Positions 11,944 to 23,940 of a stretch of DNA of 64,000 bases are shown piece after piece. The position numbers were made by a program, and so were the translations under genes. The number at the start of each line of letters is the position of its first letter. Position 1 is the stretch's first letter. The notes under the pieces are model-generated. The model was not told where the DNA came from. It made no database searches and was given only the letters and a program-made list of their open reading frames with translations. Source of the stretch: Symbiodinium natans (lineage: Eukaryota; Sar; Dinophyceae; Suessiales; Symbiodiniaceae); contig CAJNDS010002089.1 of NCBI GenBank assembly GCA_905221605.1, positions 609,793 to 673,792 of the forward strand, written 5' to 3'.

Positions 11944-13673
11944 ATGCATGGCTGCTTTCCGACCTGCTACACCTTCTTGGTGCTGACATTGGGAACCGCC
12001 TTGGTCTTCAGGCGCCGCAAAAAGCATGGGCCCCCCAAGATACCCCAAAATGCCCGAAAAGCCCGACAGCCCAAATCTCAGCCCGAAGTCGCTTCAGGCA
12101 GCCCGACCTGCTCGAGAAGGCTATTCGGAGGTTGCGGGGGCTTGCGGAACCCAACCCGGAGCCTGCTCGTGACTTCCACGACCTGGAGAAGGCCTCAGAG
12201 CCGCTAGAGCCGCCAGAGCCGCTAGAGTTGCGAGAGATGGCCAACTAGCCCCCAACCCTTTGACCTCGCAACTTCTTAATCCAAATCTTGACTGCCCTCC
12301 TCAACCAGGCGCTCCAGGAGCAGGCGTCCCAAGCTACCTTCGGGGTCGGCCCCTGCCGTGGCATCGAGTTTGTTCAGGCAAGGTGGCGGGCCTGGGCTTC
12401 AGAGTGGCTTCAGGGGGCTACAGGGGGCTTGAGGGGGCTTCAGGCACCTTCTTACTGTAGGGGGGGGGGCTTTCACGGGCTTGAGGACTTGTAGGGTTGA
12501 GGGTTGCGATGATCACTAAGTCACTAAGTCACTAAGCCACTAAGCTCACTCCTGGTGGAGGTGAAGGCGGCGCTGCTCAAGGGCCTGGGCTTCATGAGCT
12601 TCTCGCGGGACGAGGAGAACTTCTGCCAAGGAAACGGTGACGGGTGCATCCCGCCACCTGCCTTTTCATGCTTCCGCCAGTATTGCCACACTCCGGGGGA
12701 GGTCCTGGTCTACATCATGACTTCGGGCCTTGTTCGGATTTCACTCAGTGCCATTACCTTCGCCTGCGCCACCGGAATGGTCGGGGCACTCCTGGCGGAG
12801 GTTCGGGCCACCATCGAGAAGAACAAGCAGGTTGATCCGACTTTACAAGCCGAGGATTGGTACACTCTCTTTTTGTCCAATCTACGAACTGTTGCCGGCA
12901 TCATGGATGACTTCAAGTTTCTTCCAACTTTCTTTCTTACCTACATGATCGGACAAGATGTCTCCCGGTGGTTGCAGTGGCTTCGAACCATGTTCAGCGT
13001 GCAGGGCAGACTGCATGACGTGACGTTGGTTGTGGCCAGCTCGTACAGGAGGTTGAATGATCCAGCCACTGGCAAAGCACAGCGTCAGAGACTGTTTAGG
13101 TGGTACAGATATTTGAATGCAATCCATTACCTCGCCTACTTCAAGCTTGATCCTCGGGTGGGAGGATCGCCAGAACAGGTTGTGCAGGAGCTTCGGTCGG
13201 TGGGCCTGCTCACCGACGGGGAGGGCCAGCAACTCCTCTTCGCAAGGGCGAAGCTTCGTGACACGCTCGTGTCGTGGCTTGGCACGCTGTGGCACGAGGA
13301 GCTCGAGTGTGATTCGGTGCAAGCTGCAGACACGGAGACGTTCATGCGGAAGATGTGCGAGCTTCGTGGCATATTGGCCTCACTGGCAGACATGCCTGAC
13401 ATGCAGACGCCAGGGCCTCAGCGCACTGCCATCGCACTGACCCCACCTGACTCCACCCTCACGGATGTGTGTCATCTGAGGAGTCAGCTGATGAGGGTAA
13501 TGATGGTCGTGGTCACAAACGTTCTGCTTGCTTTGGCGCTGGTGGGGTACCCGACCAAGATGTATGCTGAGACGAAGCAATGCTTTCAATTCTGGCCTTT
13601 GGTGGCCTCGTGCCTTTATTTCATTTGCTACAGGGGCATGCTGTTCCGTCCTCGGGGGGCTGAATTCGTGTAG
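11944..13673 (+). CDS. Bestrophin-like multi-pass membrane protein
   Basis: Four exons join in phase: 11944-12011, 12098-12191, 12309-12377 and 12561-13673 (stop TAG), giving about 447 residues. All three introns have GC donors and AG/G acceptors. The N-terminus has a hydrophobic segment (YTFLVLTLGTALVF) and then an acidic helical region. The large last exon has about four membrane segments. Its order resembles bestrophins: a helix before LLAEVRATIEKN, then FLPTFFLTYMIGQDVSRW (compare the bestrophin block with invariant RWW), a long cytosolic helical part starting RLFRWYRYLNAIHYLAYF, an LRxxL helix, and two C-terminal helices (VVVTNVLLALALVGY; FWPLVASCLYFICY). Similarity is architectural, so a different chloride-channel-like family is possible. 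It has a clearer paralogue-type neighbour at 40.2 kb. Confidence 0.6.
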
Positions 13674-14736
13674 CACGTGGTATGCAGACGGACTGCGGTT
13701 GCTCTGTGGGCCCTTGCATGCTCAGGCGTGTGATGTTCGTGTTGGACAAAGGCCCCTGCGTGAGCAAGAGTAGATGTAGAAAGCTCATGTGTTCGTCGTA
13801 CTTTCTGCAGCCTTGTGTGACGACGCAGGCCCGTTCCATGCCAGTGGAGACTGTGTCAACGTGGACGCGCTGCTTGTCAGTACGGAGCGGTTCACTTTCC
13901 ACGTGTTCCGCACATCCTTCAAGACCCTGAAGTCTGACTGTCAAGCCCAGCTTGGCCAAACGGTCCAAGCGAACACTGACTTCAAGCTGCGCCAGGGACT
14001 CCAGAATATTCCAAAGTAGAACCGAACCGAACGCCGATTTCATCAATGCATCGCCTACGCCCCGTTAAGGCCGCTCTGCACAGCTTCATGTAATGTGCCT
14101 TGCGGGAGTTTTGTCTAGTGTACAGCTATGTGGGCTATGTGGCTGAATTTATATAAACTCCATCTTTGCACAGCATCGACAAGTCCTTCGTATGAGGGGC
14201 TGTGATTTTCGGGTCTTGTTGGCAACACGCGCACAACGGCCGGCCAACAGGTCCATTGTTTCGCATTCTGAAAGTTATCGACCCAAGTGGGTTTCTGTGC
14301 TCTGCACTCTGCACGCAATTCGGAGAGACACTCCAGTGCCTCTGCGGCCTTACTCTCCAGAGACCAAAGGGGTAGCAAAATGTACCGCAGAATCTATACC
14401 CTCTGTGCCTATGTGTGCCTGCCCCTGCTGCTTTGCAGAAGCCGCATCACGTAAAAGCAACTGTCACCTGATCAGATCGACTTGCTCACCCGGATTTGAC
14501 GAAGCCCTTGGCCTGTACCGGACTTTGTCTGTAAACCCAGCACCCCGGAATTGCAGAACCCCAGCCAAAGAAGGCCAAAGACTCAAAGACCTGAAGCTCA
14601 CGTTATCGTCTGCCCTCCAAGCCCTGAGAAGCTGAAACTTCGGAGCCCTCCCATTGGGGCCGCAGAACCCCGAGTCTTGCCACTAGCGAGTTTCGGGTTG
14701 CAGCTTCGCAGAGCCTTGGGGTCCCACTGAGACGCC
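13674..14736. other. Spacer between two + strand genes
   Basis: 3' flank of the bestrophin-like gene and 5' flank of the next gene. Open frames at 13682-14019 and 14192-14635 lack domains and splice partners. I see no repeat or RNA gene. Confidence 0.4.
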
Positions 14737-15798
14737 ATGCCGAACGTTTATGAGATCAGGATCCGGGCTACAGGTGACATGGCAACCGTGCTTGAATATC
14801 AGCCATCCTCTTCTCATGCTTTCCGGGTGAGGCTCCCAAGTGGCCGTGCGGAGTGGCTGAAACAGATAGATGTCGACATGTTCGAACCTGTCCCTCCGGG
14901 GTATAAATATGACGATAGGGCGGTACAGGAGGAAGCACCGGCGCAGACAGGATTGCAGGAGCCCTTGCTGACAGGTGGACGGAACCGCGGGGGGTCTGCG
15001 GCTTGTGCTTACCTACAGGTCGTAATCGGTGTGATTTTGACCATAGGAACCGTTTTGTTGGCGATCGATCGGAACTCGCACTGTGACCCTGAAGATCTGC
15101 AGGGTGTGGAGCCACCCTACGATGGGAATCTGTTGCCTTTTCAGTTCATCCTCTCAGAGCGCAAGCAGTACATTCAGCTCTCCAAGATGATAGATGTATA
15201 CGATGAGAATTGGGTCAGGATAGGCTACTTCTATGATCTCAACTTGTTCCTCTTTATGCGCTTCGGGTATTCGGACACATCCGGCCGGATCTGGTTTGAA
15301 GCCCGACGCCCCAGTCTGCTTACCCGCATCTTTCAACTGGGGAAGCAGTACTACCTTCAGCGGTGTGATGTCGGTGCCCGCGGCCGACATGGTGGGGTCT
15401 TCCATCTGAAAGAGGACTTCATGCAAGAGCCGTGGTTCTGTTTTCAAAACTGCTTGTCGATCTACAACATCACTCGCCGCTCTGCCAATCGTGAACATGC
15501 CGAAGGAGGAGACGTGCAGCCTATAGCGAACGCTGTGTTCAATTCCACGTTAGAGTGGTACCACAGAGGGATGATAACACCCAGCGCGAGGCATCGGTGG
15601 TACATGAACCTGACCGATGCAAGGGACGGGTCTGTCGTGGTCCTGGCCAAGCAGCGCTTTCGTCCCTGGCGCCGGATGTTCATGCAGGTGCTCCTGTCAA
15701 ACTGGACGGTGGACATCTCGGAGGATCTGCCACTGCTGCCGAACTGGGTTGTCGGTTTCATGGCAGCGCTGGATGATGTGGATCGGGCAGATGATTAG
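14737..15798 (+). CDS. Single-exon type II membrane protein, unknown
   Basis: An uninterrupted 353-residue frame from ATG (context GACGCCATGC) to TAG. Residues 1-55 form a small mixed domain. Residues 60-85 are acidic with a dileucine-type signal (QEPLL). Residues 88-110 are one transmembrane helix (YLQVVIGVILTIGTVLLAI). The rest is an ectodomain with four N-glycosylation sequons (NIT, NST, NLT, NWT), which argues for lumenal or outside placement of the C-terminus. The stretch DVYDENWVRIG ... YSDTSGRIWFEARRP alternates as in beta-barrel folds of the LURP-one/Tubby-like group, but I cannot assign it. The lack of introns contrasts with its neighbours and could reflect a retrocopy origin, though I see no spliced-leader relict or A-tail. 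Confidence 0.75.
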   Translation: MPNVYEIRIRATGDMATVLEYQPSSSHAFRVRLPSGRAEWLKQIDVDMFEPVPPGYKYDDRAVQEEAPAQTGLQEPLLTGGRNRGGSAACAYLQVVIGVILTIGTVLLAIDRNSHCDPEDLQGVEPPYDGNLLPFQFILSERKQYIQLSKMIDVYDENWVRIGYFYDLNLFLFMRFGYSDTSGRIWFEARRPSLLTRIFQLGKQYYLQRCDVGARGRHGGVFHLKEDFMQEPWFCFQNCLSIYNITRRSANREHAEGGDVQPIANAVFNSTLEWYHRGMITPSARHRWYMNLTDARDGSVVVLAKQRFRPWRRMFMQVLLSNWTVDISEDLPLLPNWVVGFMAALDDVDRADD

Positions 15799-16307
15799 AG
15801 AGCCAGGCAAGTGCCATCCGCATAAAGACAGGTCACCACATCCATGGTTGGAGCCAGTTGTTATATGAAGGCGCGCTGTATGCTATCAAAAGATGCTCGT
15901 CCTCCCCACCACTGGCTGAAGAAACAATGTCAGCGTCTTGGAATCCCTAAACCTGCAAAAGTACTGATTTCGCGCGCGTCGGACAAGTCGAGCGTCGAAC
16001 TTTCTACAATGTAAGCATCAATTGCAAATAGTGGGTTGAGGTTGAAGCGCATATGTGATGTCGAACAGCTGCGCTTGCAAGCGATAGTGATTGAAATTCA
16101 GATGGTTTGAGGGTTTGGGCCACTTGAATTTTGGGTTCGGCCTCTGCATCTCGGGTCTCCTCGCCGCTCCCAAAGTCAGCTTCTGTGCATGCTTTGCCCC
16201 CAAGCCGTTGAAGCTGTCGTCTTTAGAACGCAGGCCTTGGGACCTGCTTAAACTTGCCAGGGTGATGTCGCATCAAGCTAAGCCTCGATCAACCTGAAGT
16301 TGCTGCC
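15799..16307. other. Spacer, nothing recognised
   Basis: Intergenic sequence of about 500 bases between the single-exon gene and the kinase gene. No exon or repeat stands out. Confidence 0.5.
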
Positions 16308-18981
16308 ATGTCGGACGGCGTGCGGCCAGCGCTGATCTTGATTTGCCGCTGAGCCGCGCCCATGGTATCCAGCTTCCTTTGGTAGGGAAACCAAGATCTG
16401 AAGGATTCGAAGGATTTGTTTGCCAAAAGCCTGGAACTCCCCATGTGAGCCCGCGAGCCCGCGAGCCCGCGAGCCCGTGACGTCGCAGGTGGCCCCTCTG
16501 GCTCTGGCAAGTCAACCCTGGCGAAAAGGCAGCTCGACCTTCTGATTCGCAGTGTACGATCTGCTATGTACGTGTCGAGCTGTGGGGGGGGGGCGGGCCG
16601 TGCCGTAGCCTTTATTCATGTACTTACCCAGGCTCGGTGATGAGCTACAGGCAGCTGTGATTCACCAGGATGACTACTTCTTGAAGCCCTTCCTGCGTCG
16701 CACGGCTTAGTTGAGAGTGTTGAATCAAAGATTCAGCACACATTTCAAGGAGTCCCGAAGAGTGCCAGAGCCGCCACTCCTTGTTGCAGTCGGTTTTTTG
16801 GGGAGACTCCGAGGTTACCGGGACCGGGCCGCTTTGGCGTCGCAAGCAGAGAGCACGCCTTCCGGTTCACAAACTGTCCAATCTGTGTGCCCTCCCTGCC
16901 CAACGCCCCCCCTTCCCCCCCACCAATCAAAGGTAGATGATGCATATGAGGGGCCAGCAAACGTGGATTGGCCACGACTACAGCAAGACGCGTGCCTGGA
17001 CGCTTGTTTAGCGAGAGAGAGAGAGACAACCACCGGCGGACTTCTTAAGACCCAACTCGGCCCGTAGAGTGACCAACGCGTCAACGGGCCACAATCTCAC
17101 CGAAAGACAGACCTGCGGGCCAGCGTGGCTGGGCCTTCCTCAGGGGGGGGCCTCTCCGCTGTGGAGAGAGGGGCAGCATCTCAGCTTCAGATTAGGATGC
17201 TGCGTGCTGTTCTCCATAACCTAACCAAGCCAGGACACGGCATCTACAGCAAACGTCAGTCGTCATGGAGGGTCATCTGCTTGCTTTGGACGAGGCCGCA
17301 CCTCCCAAACCATCCACAACCCGAAATCCTAACGCCTAAGCCCAAAAGTCGCCAAACGATTAACTCTAAACGCGCCGCAAACCACAAGGGGCAGAAGGGA
17401 AGCACTAACCCCTGAACCTAAACCCTCAACCTACCCTGAACCCTGACCCTGAACCCTGAAATTTAGGCCTACCATGAACCGGTGGCAGTGTGGAAGCCCT
17501 AAACCCCCAAGCCTAACCCTGTAAACCTTAAAGCCCGAAACCACGAACCAGGGAGGAGGAGGGGGAGAGACGTGTGGGCGACGATCAGGAGCTGGTTTCA
17601 GCAGCAAGGCTCTGCGTGATTCTGACATCTACCGCAGAAGTGTGCCCCGAGGCTGCAGCTTCATGAACCCAGAGGGCCTCAACCCTTATCAGCCTCACAG
17701 CTTGTAAGCCCGCCTCAACTTTGTAAGCCCCCGCTCCCAACCCCTCCCCCCCCAGGCAAGAGCCGGCGACTGAACCGCCGGCCCCGGCCGGCCGAAGAGC
17801 TCCAGGAGCTCGAGGCTTCAGCTTCTTGAGGGTTGCTGTCGTGCAGGGAAGTCTTGCAGACTTCGGGCAGGAGACCCTTGTGAGAGCCCCCCCAACACCC
17901 CCCTCGTAGAAAGACCCGAAAACATCCGGACCGTTTTGTTCAATACGAGTCTCGCGGCGCTTCATGGGGCTGAAGGGCTGTGAGACCTCAAAAGGATGCT
18001 CCCAGGCCATACGGCAATCTTTTTTGGAAGTCCTCAGCTTGGCGGAGTGTGGGCAGGGCTCTGCTCTTGCATTCTTGAGCCGTGGGCAGGATTATTTTGA
18101 CAAGTACGTGTGGCCTTCCTTCGTGAGGCGGCCGGGCTGCACAATAAGGCCTAGCCCTCGCTCAAGGCCTCGAACCCTTGAAGTTTAAGGTCTCCTCAAT
18201 CCAATGATCCGAAGACCCTAATCCCCAACCTAGAAGCTGCAGCTGTTGTGGAGTCAAAGCGGGCTCGGTGTGTCGTTGTTTTGGAGCCTAGCTGTTGTGT
18301 TTTAGGTATGTTTGGGAGCTTTAGGCATCTAGGGTGTTCCTAGTTAATCGTCATTAATCGTTTAGGACACCCGGACACGGTAACCTAGCCCGACATGATG
18401 AAACGGCCTTTAGGTATGGGCAGCCTGCCTTGGCAGCCCTTGAGGAGCTCTGTGGCCCGGCTGCGTCAGGAAACGTGGCCTAAGGGCTACAGTTACAGGG
18501 TAGAATCGTGCAGTAGCGTGTAAAAATAATAATGAGAGTAGAACTGGAACATGGCATAATCGTATACTCAAGCCCTGAAAAGATCACGAGCCACTTTAAC
18601 CCAGAGACCCGATTTGTTCTAGAGGTTTTTCGGGGCTCCCCCGGGTTTCGAGATGGGTTCCCGAAAAGGTTTCTGGGGGTGTCCGGGTCCACTGTCTGGA
18701 ATCGATATGCCGCTTACAGGGTGAAAGGTATTGGAAGCCTCATCGAAGGCCGGGATGCCGGCAAGTCTCTGCTGGTTCTGGATGCCGCGCAGGAGCTGGC
18801 CAAGCTGGCATCTCAGCTGCATGCTACATGCTGCTACAGTAGCTTTCAGACTTTCAGGGCTCTTCTTGAAGAGGCAGGAGACACCCGAGCTGGTGATGTT
18901 CCGGGCTTGGCTCACGCAATGTTTCCTGGGCGTCAGGATGCGTCAGGATGTCTTGCGGATCGAGGTCGGGTGGAATCCTAG
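16308..18981 (+). CDS. Nicotinamide riboside kinase-like P-loop kinase
   Basis: Nine exons join in phase: 16308-16344, 16489-16528, 16632-16704, 16933-16989, 17250-17294, 17589-17651, 17761-17814, 18090-18127, 18720 to a stop at 18981 (or a splice near 18873). The product is about 190-220 residues; human NMRK1 has 199. Motifs come in family order: MSDGVRPALILI, Walker A GPSGSGKST (split across exons 1-2), the acidic substrate motif HQDDYF, EGPANVDW (family: nWdhPeAiDW), VVMEGHLLAL (family: vvvEGfLl), CVILTSTAEVCPE then SRRLNRR (lid arginines), DYFDKYVWPSF (family: YFd..vWP.Y), and a C-terminal LLVLDAAQELAKL. NMRK phosphorylates nicotinamide riboside to NMN in cytosolic NAD salvage. A uridine-kinase relative is the main alternative; QDDYF and YFDKYVWP favour NMRK. 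All donors read as GC; intron 4 could instead be GA at 16987. Confidence 0.85.
17403..17462 (+). repeat. Degenerate telomere-type repeats in kinase intron 5
   Basis: Variants CCCTGAA, CCTAAA, CCCTCAA and CCCTGAC repeated for about 60 bases inside the intron between the VVMEG exon and the ELVSAARL exon of the kinase gene. Same strand orientation as the other blocks. Confidence 0.75.
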
Positions 18982-20503
18982 TTTCAAGACCGCCTTGGAA
19001 CCAAAAAGGGGGGGGTCCGGGACTTCTTGAATAATTCTCGGCACCTCTACGATGAGCTGTTACCAACACTGGCAGGTGGACGAGACCAGCGCTGCCCTTC
19101 GTCGCTGAGTGCCGCTGCGCGACGTCTGGCGGCTTGGGCCGGTTGACGCAGAGTTGGGGACACGGTGGGCGACTCCGGGGAGACAACTTGCGTGAACAAG
19201 AATCCGATGTCTGTACGAGCGAAGAGAAGTTGCGGGAAGAACCGTTTTCACCTTTGCTCCAGCGGCGCACTGAGACCACATCACCGTGGTTCGAGGAAAA
19301 AGAATACTGGCTTCCATGCTACAGCGCAGTCGGGGGCTGATGTCGTGCAATGTTTTGCACATGTCGGATGACTCAAATGACGGTCGGCAAAAAAGACCAG
19401 ACCAGAACGGCGAGGAGGTCACTGGCAATCGGAAAGCGTGCGCACCGAGCCGATTGAAGAGCGCCAGATGGCCCCTCACCTGCAGATCTTCGCAGACCAG
19501 CTTTACCTTCGCACTGGCGTGGCCAGCTGGACACGGGGGAATGACAAGCCTTGCACCGTTGATCACGCCCCGCCTGCCTAGATGCAAAAGCGGAGGGACC
19601 CTCGAGTTTTGTGTGAGGGGTGCTTCAAGTTTGGGTTCAGGCTTGAGGTTCAGCTAAGGAGTGCACGGGGTACTATGCCTGGTGCCTGACTTCGACTCTA
19701 GAAGTCTAGGCCCTGCATCCCGAAACCTAAGCACACACTACAGTCTGCGCTTAGGCTTTTGTGCTTTGGACCGGGAACCGCGGTTTAAAGAGGAGTCAGG
19801 TAACCGATGCCGATGACGACAACGATGGAGGTGCTGTCGCAAGTCAGTTCGCACGCCTTCATGTGCGAATTCTGCAGGCAAGCTGAAGGATCACAGACGT
19901 AGCTTATTTTGAGACTCGCAAGTTGTGATTCAGCCTTTCATTCACACATTGGACATTCTTTGCGACTGCGAAATTCGTACTCCCTGCCGCCTTTCTCTAG
20001 GCTCACTTTCGGGCGCCATGCGCAATGGCACCGGTGGGCGCGTGTCCCAACGACTGCAGGACACGCTGCTGCGCTATGGGCAGGCTGAACGTGTTGACGT
20101 GTGTTGACGGGCCACAGTCAGCCTGAAGCCGGCAACACTCGGAAACCCCCCCCCTCAAAGCCTCAAAGGCCTAAACCCGAAAGCTGGGACTCTCGTCTTG
20201 ATTCTGTCGACCTCCTATACCGACCCCACCCCAAAAAACCCCAAACCTACTCCTCAAATCCTGAGAATCCGCCGGACCCTGTCGAGGTGGGCCTGGTAGT
20301 GCACTTCTGCTTGTCGGGGAGCCTTGCCTGCCTTGATGTGAAGTCTTTGGGGCATTGGGGTTGCGGGAGGCAGCGCGCTTGGGGCTTTGGGCGGGAGTTT
20401 GAAGGGCTTCTTTTTTGGGCTATTTCGGGCCCATTTCCCAGGCGCCAAGTGAACCCAGAAACCCTAAGCCTAAAATCCTGAACAAGCACCTAACAAAGTC
20501 GAG
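18982..20503. other. Gene-poor stretch, nothing firm
   Basis: No supported gene. A protein-like frame ending near 18965 (ETPELVMFRAWLTQC) overlaps the 3' end of the kinase gene in another frame and could be the first exon of a following gene. A 175-codon minus frame at 19060-19587 has no recognisable domain or partner. Confidence 0.35.
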
Positions 20504-20763
20504 GATCTCCATCTTCTCTTGCTATCTGGCCGTGCGGCATCAGCTGCCCATGGATCGGCTGCTTGAGCTGGTCGGCAAGACTCAGGACATGGATCGGACC
20601 AGTGTGGGCCATGTAGGCCCTTAACTTCTTCTAAACCATAATGTCTTGGAGGCTTCGGGGGGTGTTTGCGGGACTTTGCGAGAACCCGCAGGAGACCAGC
20701 GATTCCAGTTCAGACGCCTTGAGTGCGGGGAGCAGCCTTTTCATGGCCTTCGTGATTCACAAG
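20504..20763 (+). CDS. Candidate two-exon fragment, membrane segment
   Basis: Exons 20504-20585 and 20692-20763 join in phase (GA then GC donors, AG/G acceptors). The first reads ISIFSCYLAVRHQLPMDRLL, the second an acidic serine stretch and then SSLFMAFVIHK, the start of a hydrophobic helix. A ZIP-type metal transporter helix before a histidine-lysine is one idea, but a single helix cannot prove it. Flanking exons were not found. Confidence 0.3.
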
Positions 20764-23700
20764 GCGCTCGGGTAGGCCTGTCGCAGTTCGGCGACAGGCA
20801 GGGCTTGCTGATCACAAGCTGCAAGGATGACACTGCCTTAATCCCTATGCTGCCCTGCACCCTCTGCATAAGTTAACCCCCCCTTCACCCCCCCCGGCCA
20901 TCACCCCGCCGCAAAGGCCATCATGCCATTGCGGGTGCCCGTGACCGTGGCAGTGACTCCGCTGGCTGCTCGAGTTTGGTGGCACTTTTCCAAGCGGTGA
21001 CTTGCACCGCCCCTGAACTCCTCGAATCAGCCCCCAAGAATGTACCGGAAGCGCCCCCAAATCCGAATCCGCACCTTGCGGTCTGTTTGGGGGGCTCCCC
21101 GGGATCTTCAGAGCAGGCTGGAGGGCGTCTTATCCCAGGAGCCTTACAAGCAGACTGCAGCTGAGTTGCCTTGACGCAACAGGTGCAAAAAATGGTCTCG
21201 TAGCAAGTCACTCTGAAGCGGTGCTGCTTCTGACCTAGACCTTATGCCGTCAACATTCAGACATCTATGCCAACAATCCTACCCCTCTAAGCTGTGCTAG
21301 AACATCAGTGTGTTGGGGCTTTGTTGGGCCTTGTTGGGCTTGGTGAAAGGGCTCATGGCTTCACAAATCTTCACAAGGGCGGAAAGGAAGAACAGATGCA
21401 AAGGGAGCAGGAGCGGAGCAGGAGCTGAGCAGGTGCAAGAGTGATAATACAGCCCTAAAAGCCCCGAGCTCCTACAACGGTGCAGCAGCCTTGCAGAATC
21501 CTGAGTGAGCTTATACTAAACTCACAGCATGGCTAGGGCGACGAGCAAGCAAAGCTCCCAGAGTCTTGAATCACAGACCAGGTCTCGCCCAAAAGGACCC
21601 TATAGGAGTCGGTTGACGAAGTTGTTGACACTCCTGTCCGGAGGGTTTTGCCTGGAATTATCTAGTGCATTATGTGAACCAACAGGTAAGACGATGACAC
21701 TGAAGTGACATGCGTTGATTGATGAACGGACGCACAAGCCCCCGAGGACGGGTCCTTTCACGCAGTCTTCACGATACTTGTGCCCCACTTCCCACCCAAC
21801 TGCTGTGCCCACTGCTCCCTGTATACAGTCGACCCTACCCCGCCCTTCACAGCCCTACACACTGCTGCCTCATACCTGGATCGGTTCAAGGACCTCGGCA
21901 TAAACATGACAGCTGCAAAGGAAACATGGGCCGGAAGCTGTAGTAGCTGTAGTGGCTTTTGGGATCGTGTACGGTTAGCGGCAGCGGCCGCTGCGGCAAA
22001 AGTCTTGGGTCCTGAGCCTCATCTGCCGAGCATCGAATGGCCCAGTTCGCAGATGTGGTCCGGCCCCGAGCTTTCTCCACCCCTCGCGGCCCTAGCCCAT
22101 GCCGGCAGGGATTTCAGATGGGGAGTCTCCGGAGTTCAGCGTTGTCGGGAGCTGCGGAGTTTTGTTTGGGGATGGGTAGAATTTTGGTTTAGGCAGTTGC
22201 AGCTTGGCGGCTGCATGTTTCATTGTCTGGGGGTTGCCTGTTAAAGTGGATCTGTTATGTGTCGCTGGCTTTGCAACGCGGGAAAGTCACACGGCCCAAG
22301 CACTTTGACAAATACCTCACATCCAGGGCAAGAGCAATGTCTGAGCCCCAAGGCCCAAGGCCGCCATAGCCGAAGACCATTCTAGAAGCCAACCCGAGCC
22401 ATCGAAGGCTGCGGCAGCAGCCTGCCTCCATGGGCTAGGTTTGCGCCTCGAGTCTGGATTTCGGGCCAGCTTCGAGCACTTTTTGATATCTGGCATCCGT
22501 CGCCTTATGCGCGCTTGGGGATCTTGGGGTCTTGGGGCATACGAAAAGTTCCTTTGCCGTGTTTCTTGCTTACACATGAGGGCTTTGCCGGGCTTTGCAC
22601 GGTCAGAAAATCGCCTGGTCGCCTGTTGTCATCTCCTCCAAGCCATCATATCAGGAACCTACCTGATTTTGCGACTGATGGCCTTCTGAGATTTTTCATA
22701 CCCGAGAGCCCCCCATGGCTTTCTGGCATTATTGCCCATGAGCCACTGAGCCTGGCTGAGACCGGTCGGACCTGGTGCGATGCCGGGCAGCTTGTCAAGC
22801 ACTCCGCGAGAGTGCCTGCGACCCGCTCACGGCCCTCCTGGTGAAGGTGCCATGGGTGGGGAGTCTTTGGGGACTTGGGGCTGGGGCTCGGGTTCAGGGT
22901 TTCAGCTCAGGCATGAGGCGATGATGAGGCATGATGAATCATGATGAGGTGTTCGGATGTAGATACTTGGGGGTAGGCTGGTGATTGCCGGGAAGTGCAG
23001 TGGTGCACTGTTGCACGCTTCCGGAGGACTGTTCAGGATGTGGGTTCGAGAGGGTGCGAATGCGAGCGGGATTGAGGGTCAATGCAGAGATGCATTTCGT
23101 GCTGGGGAACAACTCGGGATCTAGAGATTTCAAAGGGTTGGCGAACAATTCTGGATATCGATTCTCAAAGGGTTGGCTACGGTACGCATGATAACAGCAC
23201 AACCCTCTGGCCCTATGCTTTGTTGGCTTGTTGGGGCTGCTGAGGGCCGACCCACACCCACGCGAGCCGAGCAGCGTGCCCGGGCCACGGCTGATTCATC
23301 GCACCTTCGAGGTTTACAGATGGAGGTTTTGGGATGGGGTACCAGGATGCATCCGTATAAAGGTCCGGAGTACGACTCTCGGCTAGGCGTGGCAGCATGT
23401 TGGGTCAATATCATACTCTCGCCTAGGTCTTGCCTCCTCCGCAGATTCATATGATCTCTTCCTTTTCTTGTTCTCGCCCCCAGTCCTGTGCGCATTCCGG
23501 AGTTCAAAAGCTTTAATTGCGCTCCTGCCTGTGTGCACGCTCCTTGCGCAGAACTGTCATAGCTTTTTGGGCTTTGGATCGTGCTCCCACCCTACATTCC
23601 TGGCCTCACTTTCCTTGTTCTCCTGCCCCAGTCCCGTGAACATGTGTAGCATTGAGATGTCCACGATAAATGTTTTCATCCAAACTATCACAATCGGCTG

Positions 23701-23815
23701 GCGATCATTTTCTTCATTTTTGTCGTGGCCATACACGCTGGCATAGTGTTTAGTTTTCCTTGATCGTGCGCGGCGCGCCAAATGTAGAGGCCCCAAAAGC
23801 GAGAACATTCAACCA
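20764..23815. other. Gene-poor stretch, nothing firm
   Basis: No gene that I can support. A short open segment around 21865-21928 (SYLDRFKDLGINMTAAK) and one near 22795-22850 (ESACDPLTALLVKV) look protein-like but lack consistent splice partners. Confidence 0.35.
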
Positions 23816-23928
23816 TAAACCCTATACCCTAAACCCTTAACCCTAAACGGCCCCAAGCCCCAAGCCCCAAGCCCCAAGCCCCAAGCCCCAAGCCCCAAGC
23901 CCCAAGCCCCAAGCCCCAAGCACTGAAG
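23816..23928 (+). repeat. Telomere-type block grading into CCCCAAG tandem
   Basis: Starts with about four CCCTAAA-like units and passes directly into about eleven copies of the 7-base unit CCCCAAG. Both units are seven bases, so the second array may be a drifted and re-amplified telomere unit. It ends 12 bases before a candidate exon. Confidence 0.9.
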
Positions 23929-23940
23929 CATGCCTTGCAG

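Noticed and set aside
19060-19587. 175-codon minus-strand ORF as a gene
   Set aside because: The composition is not implausible, but there is no recognised domain, start context or splice partner, and it is opposite to every firm gene.
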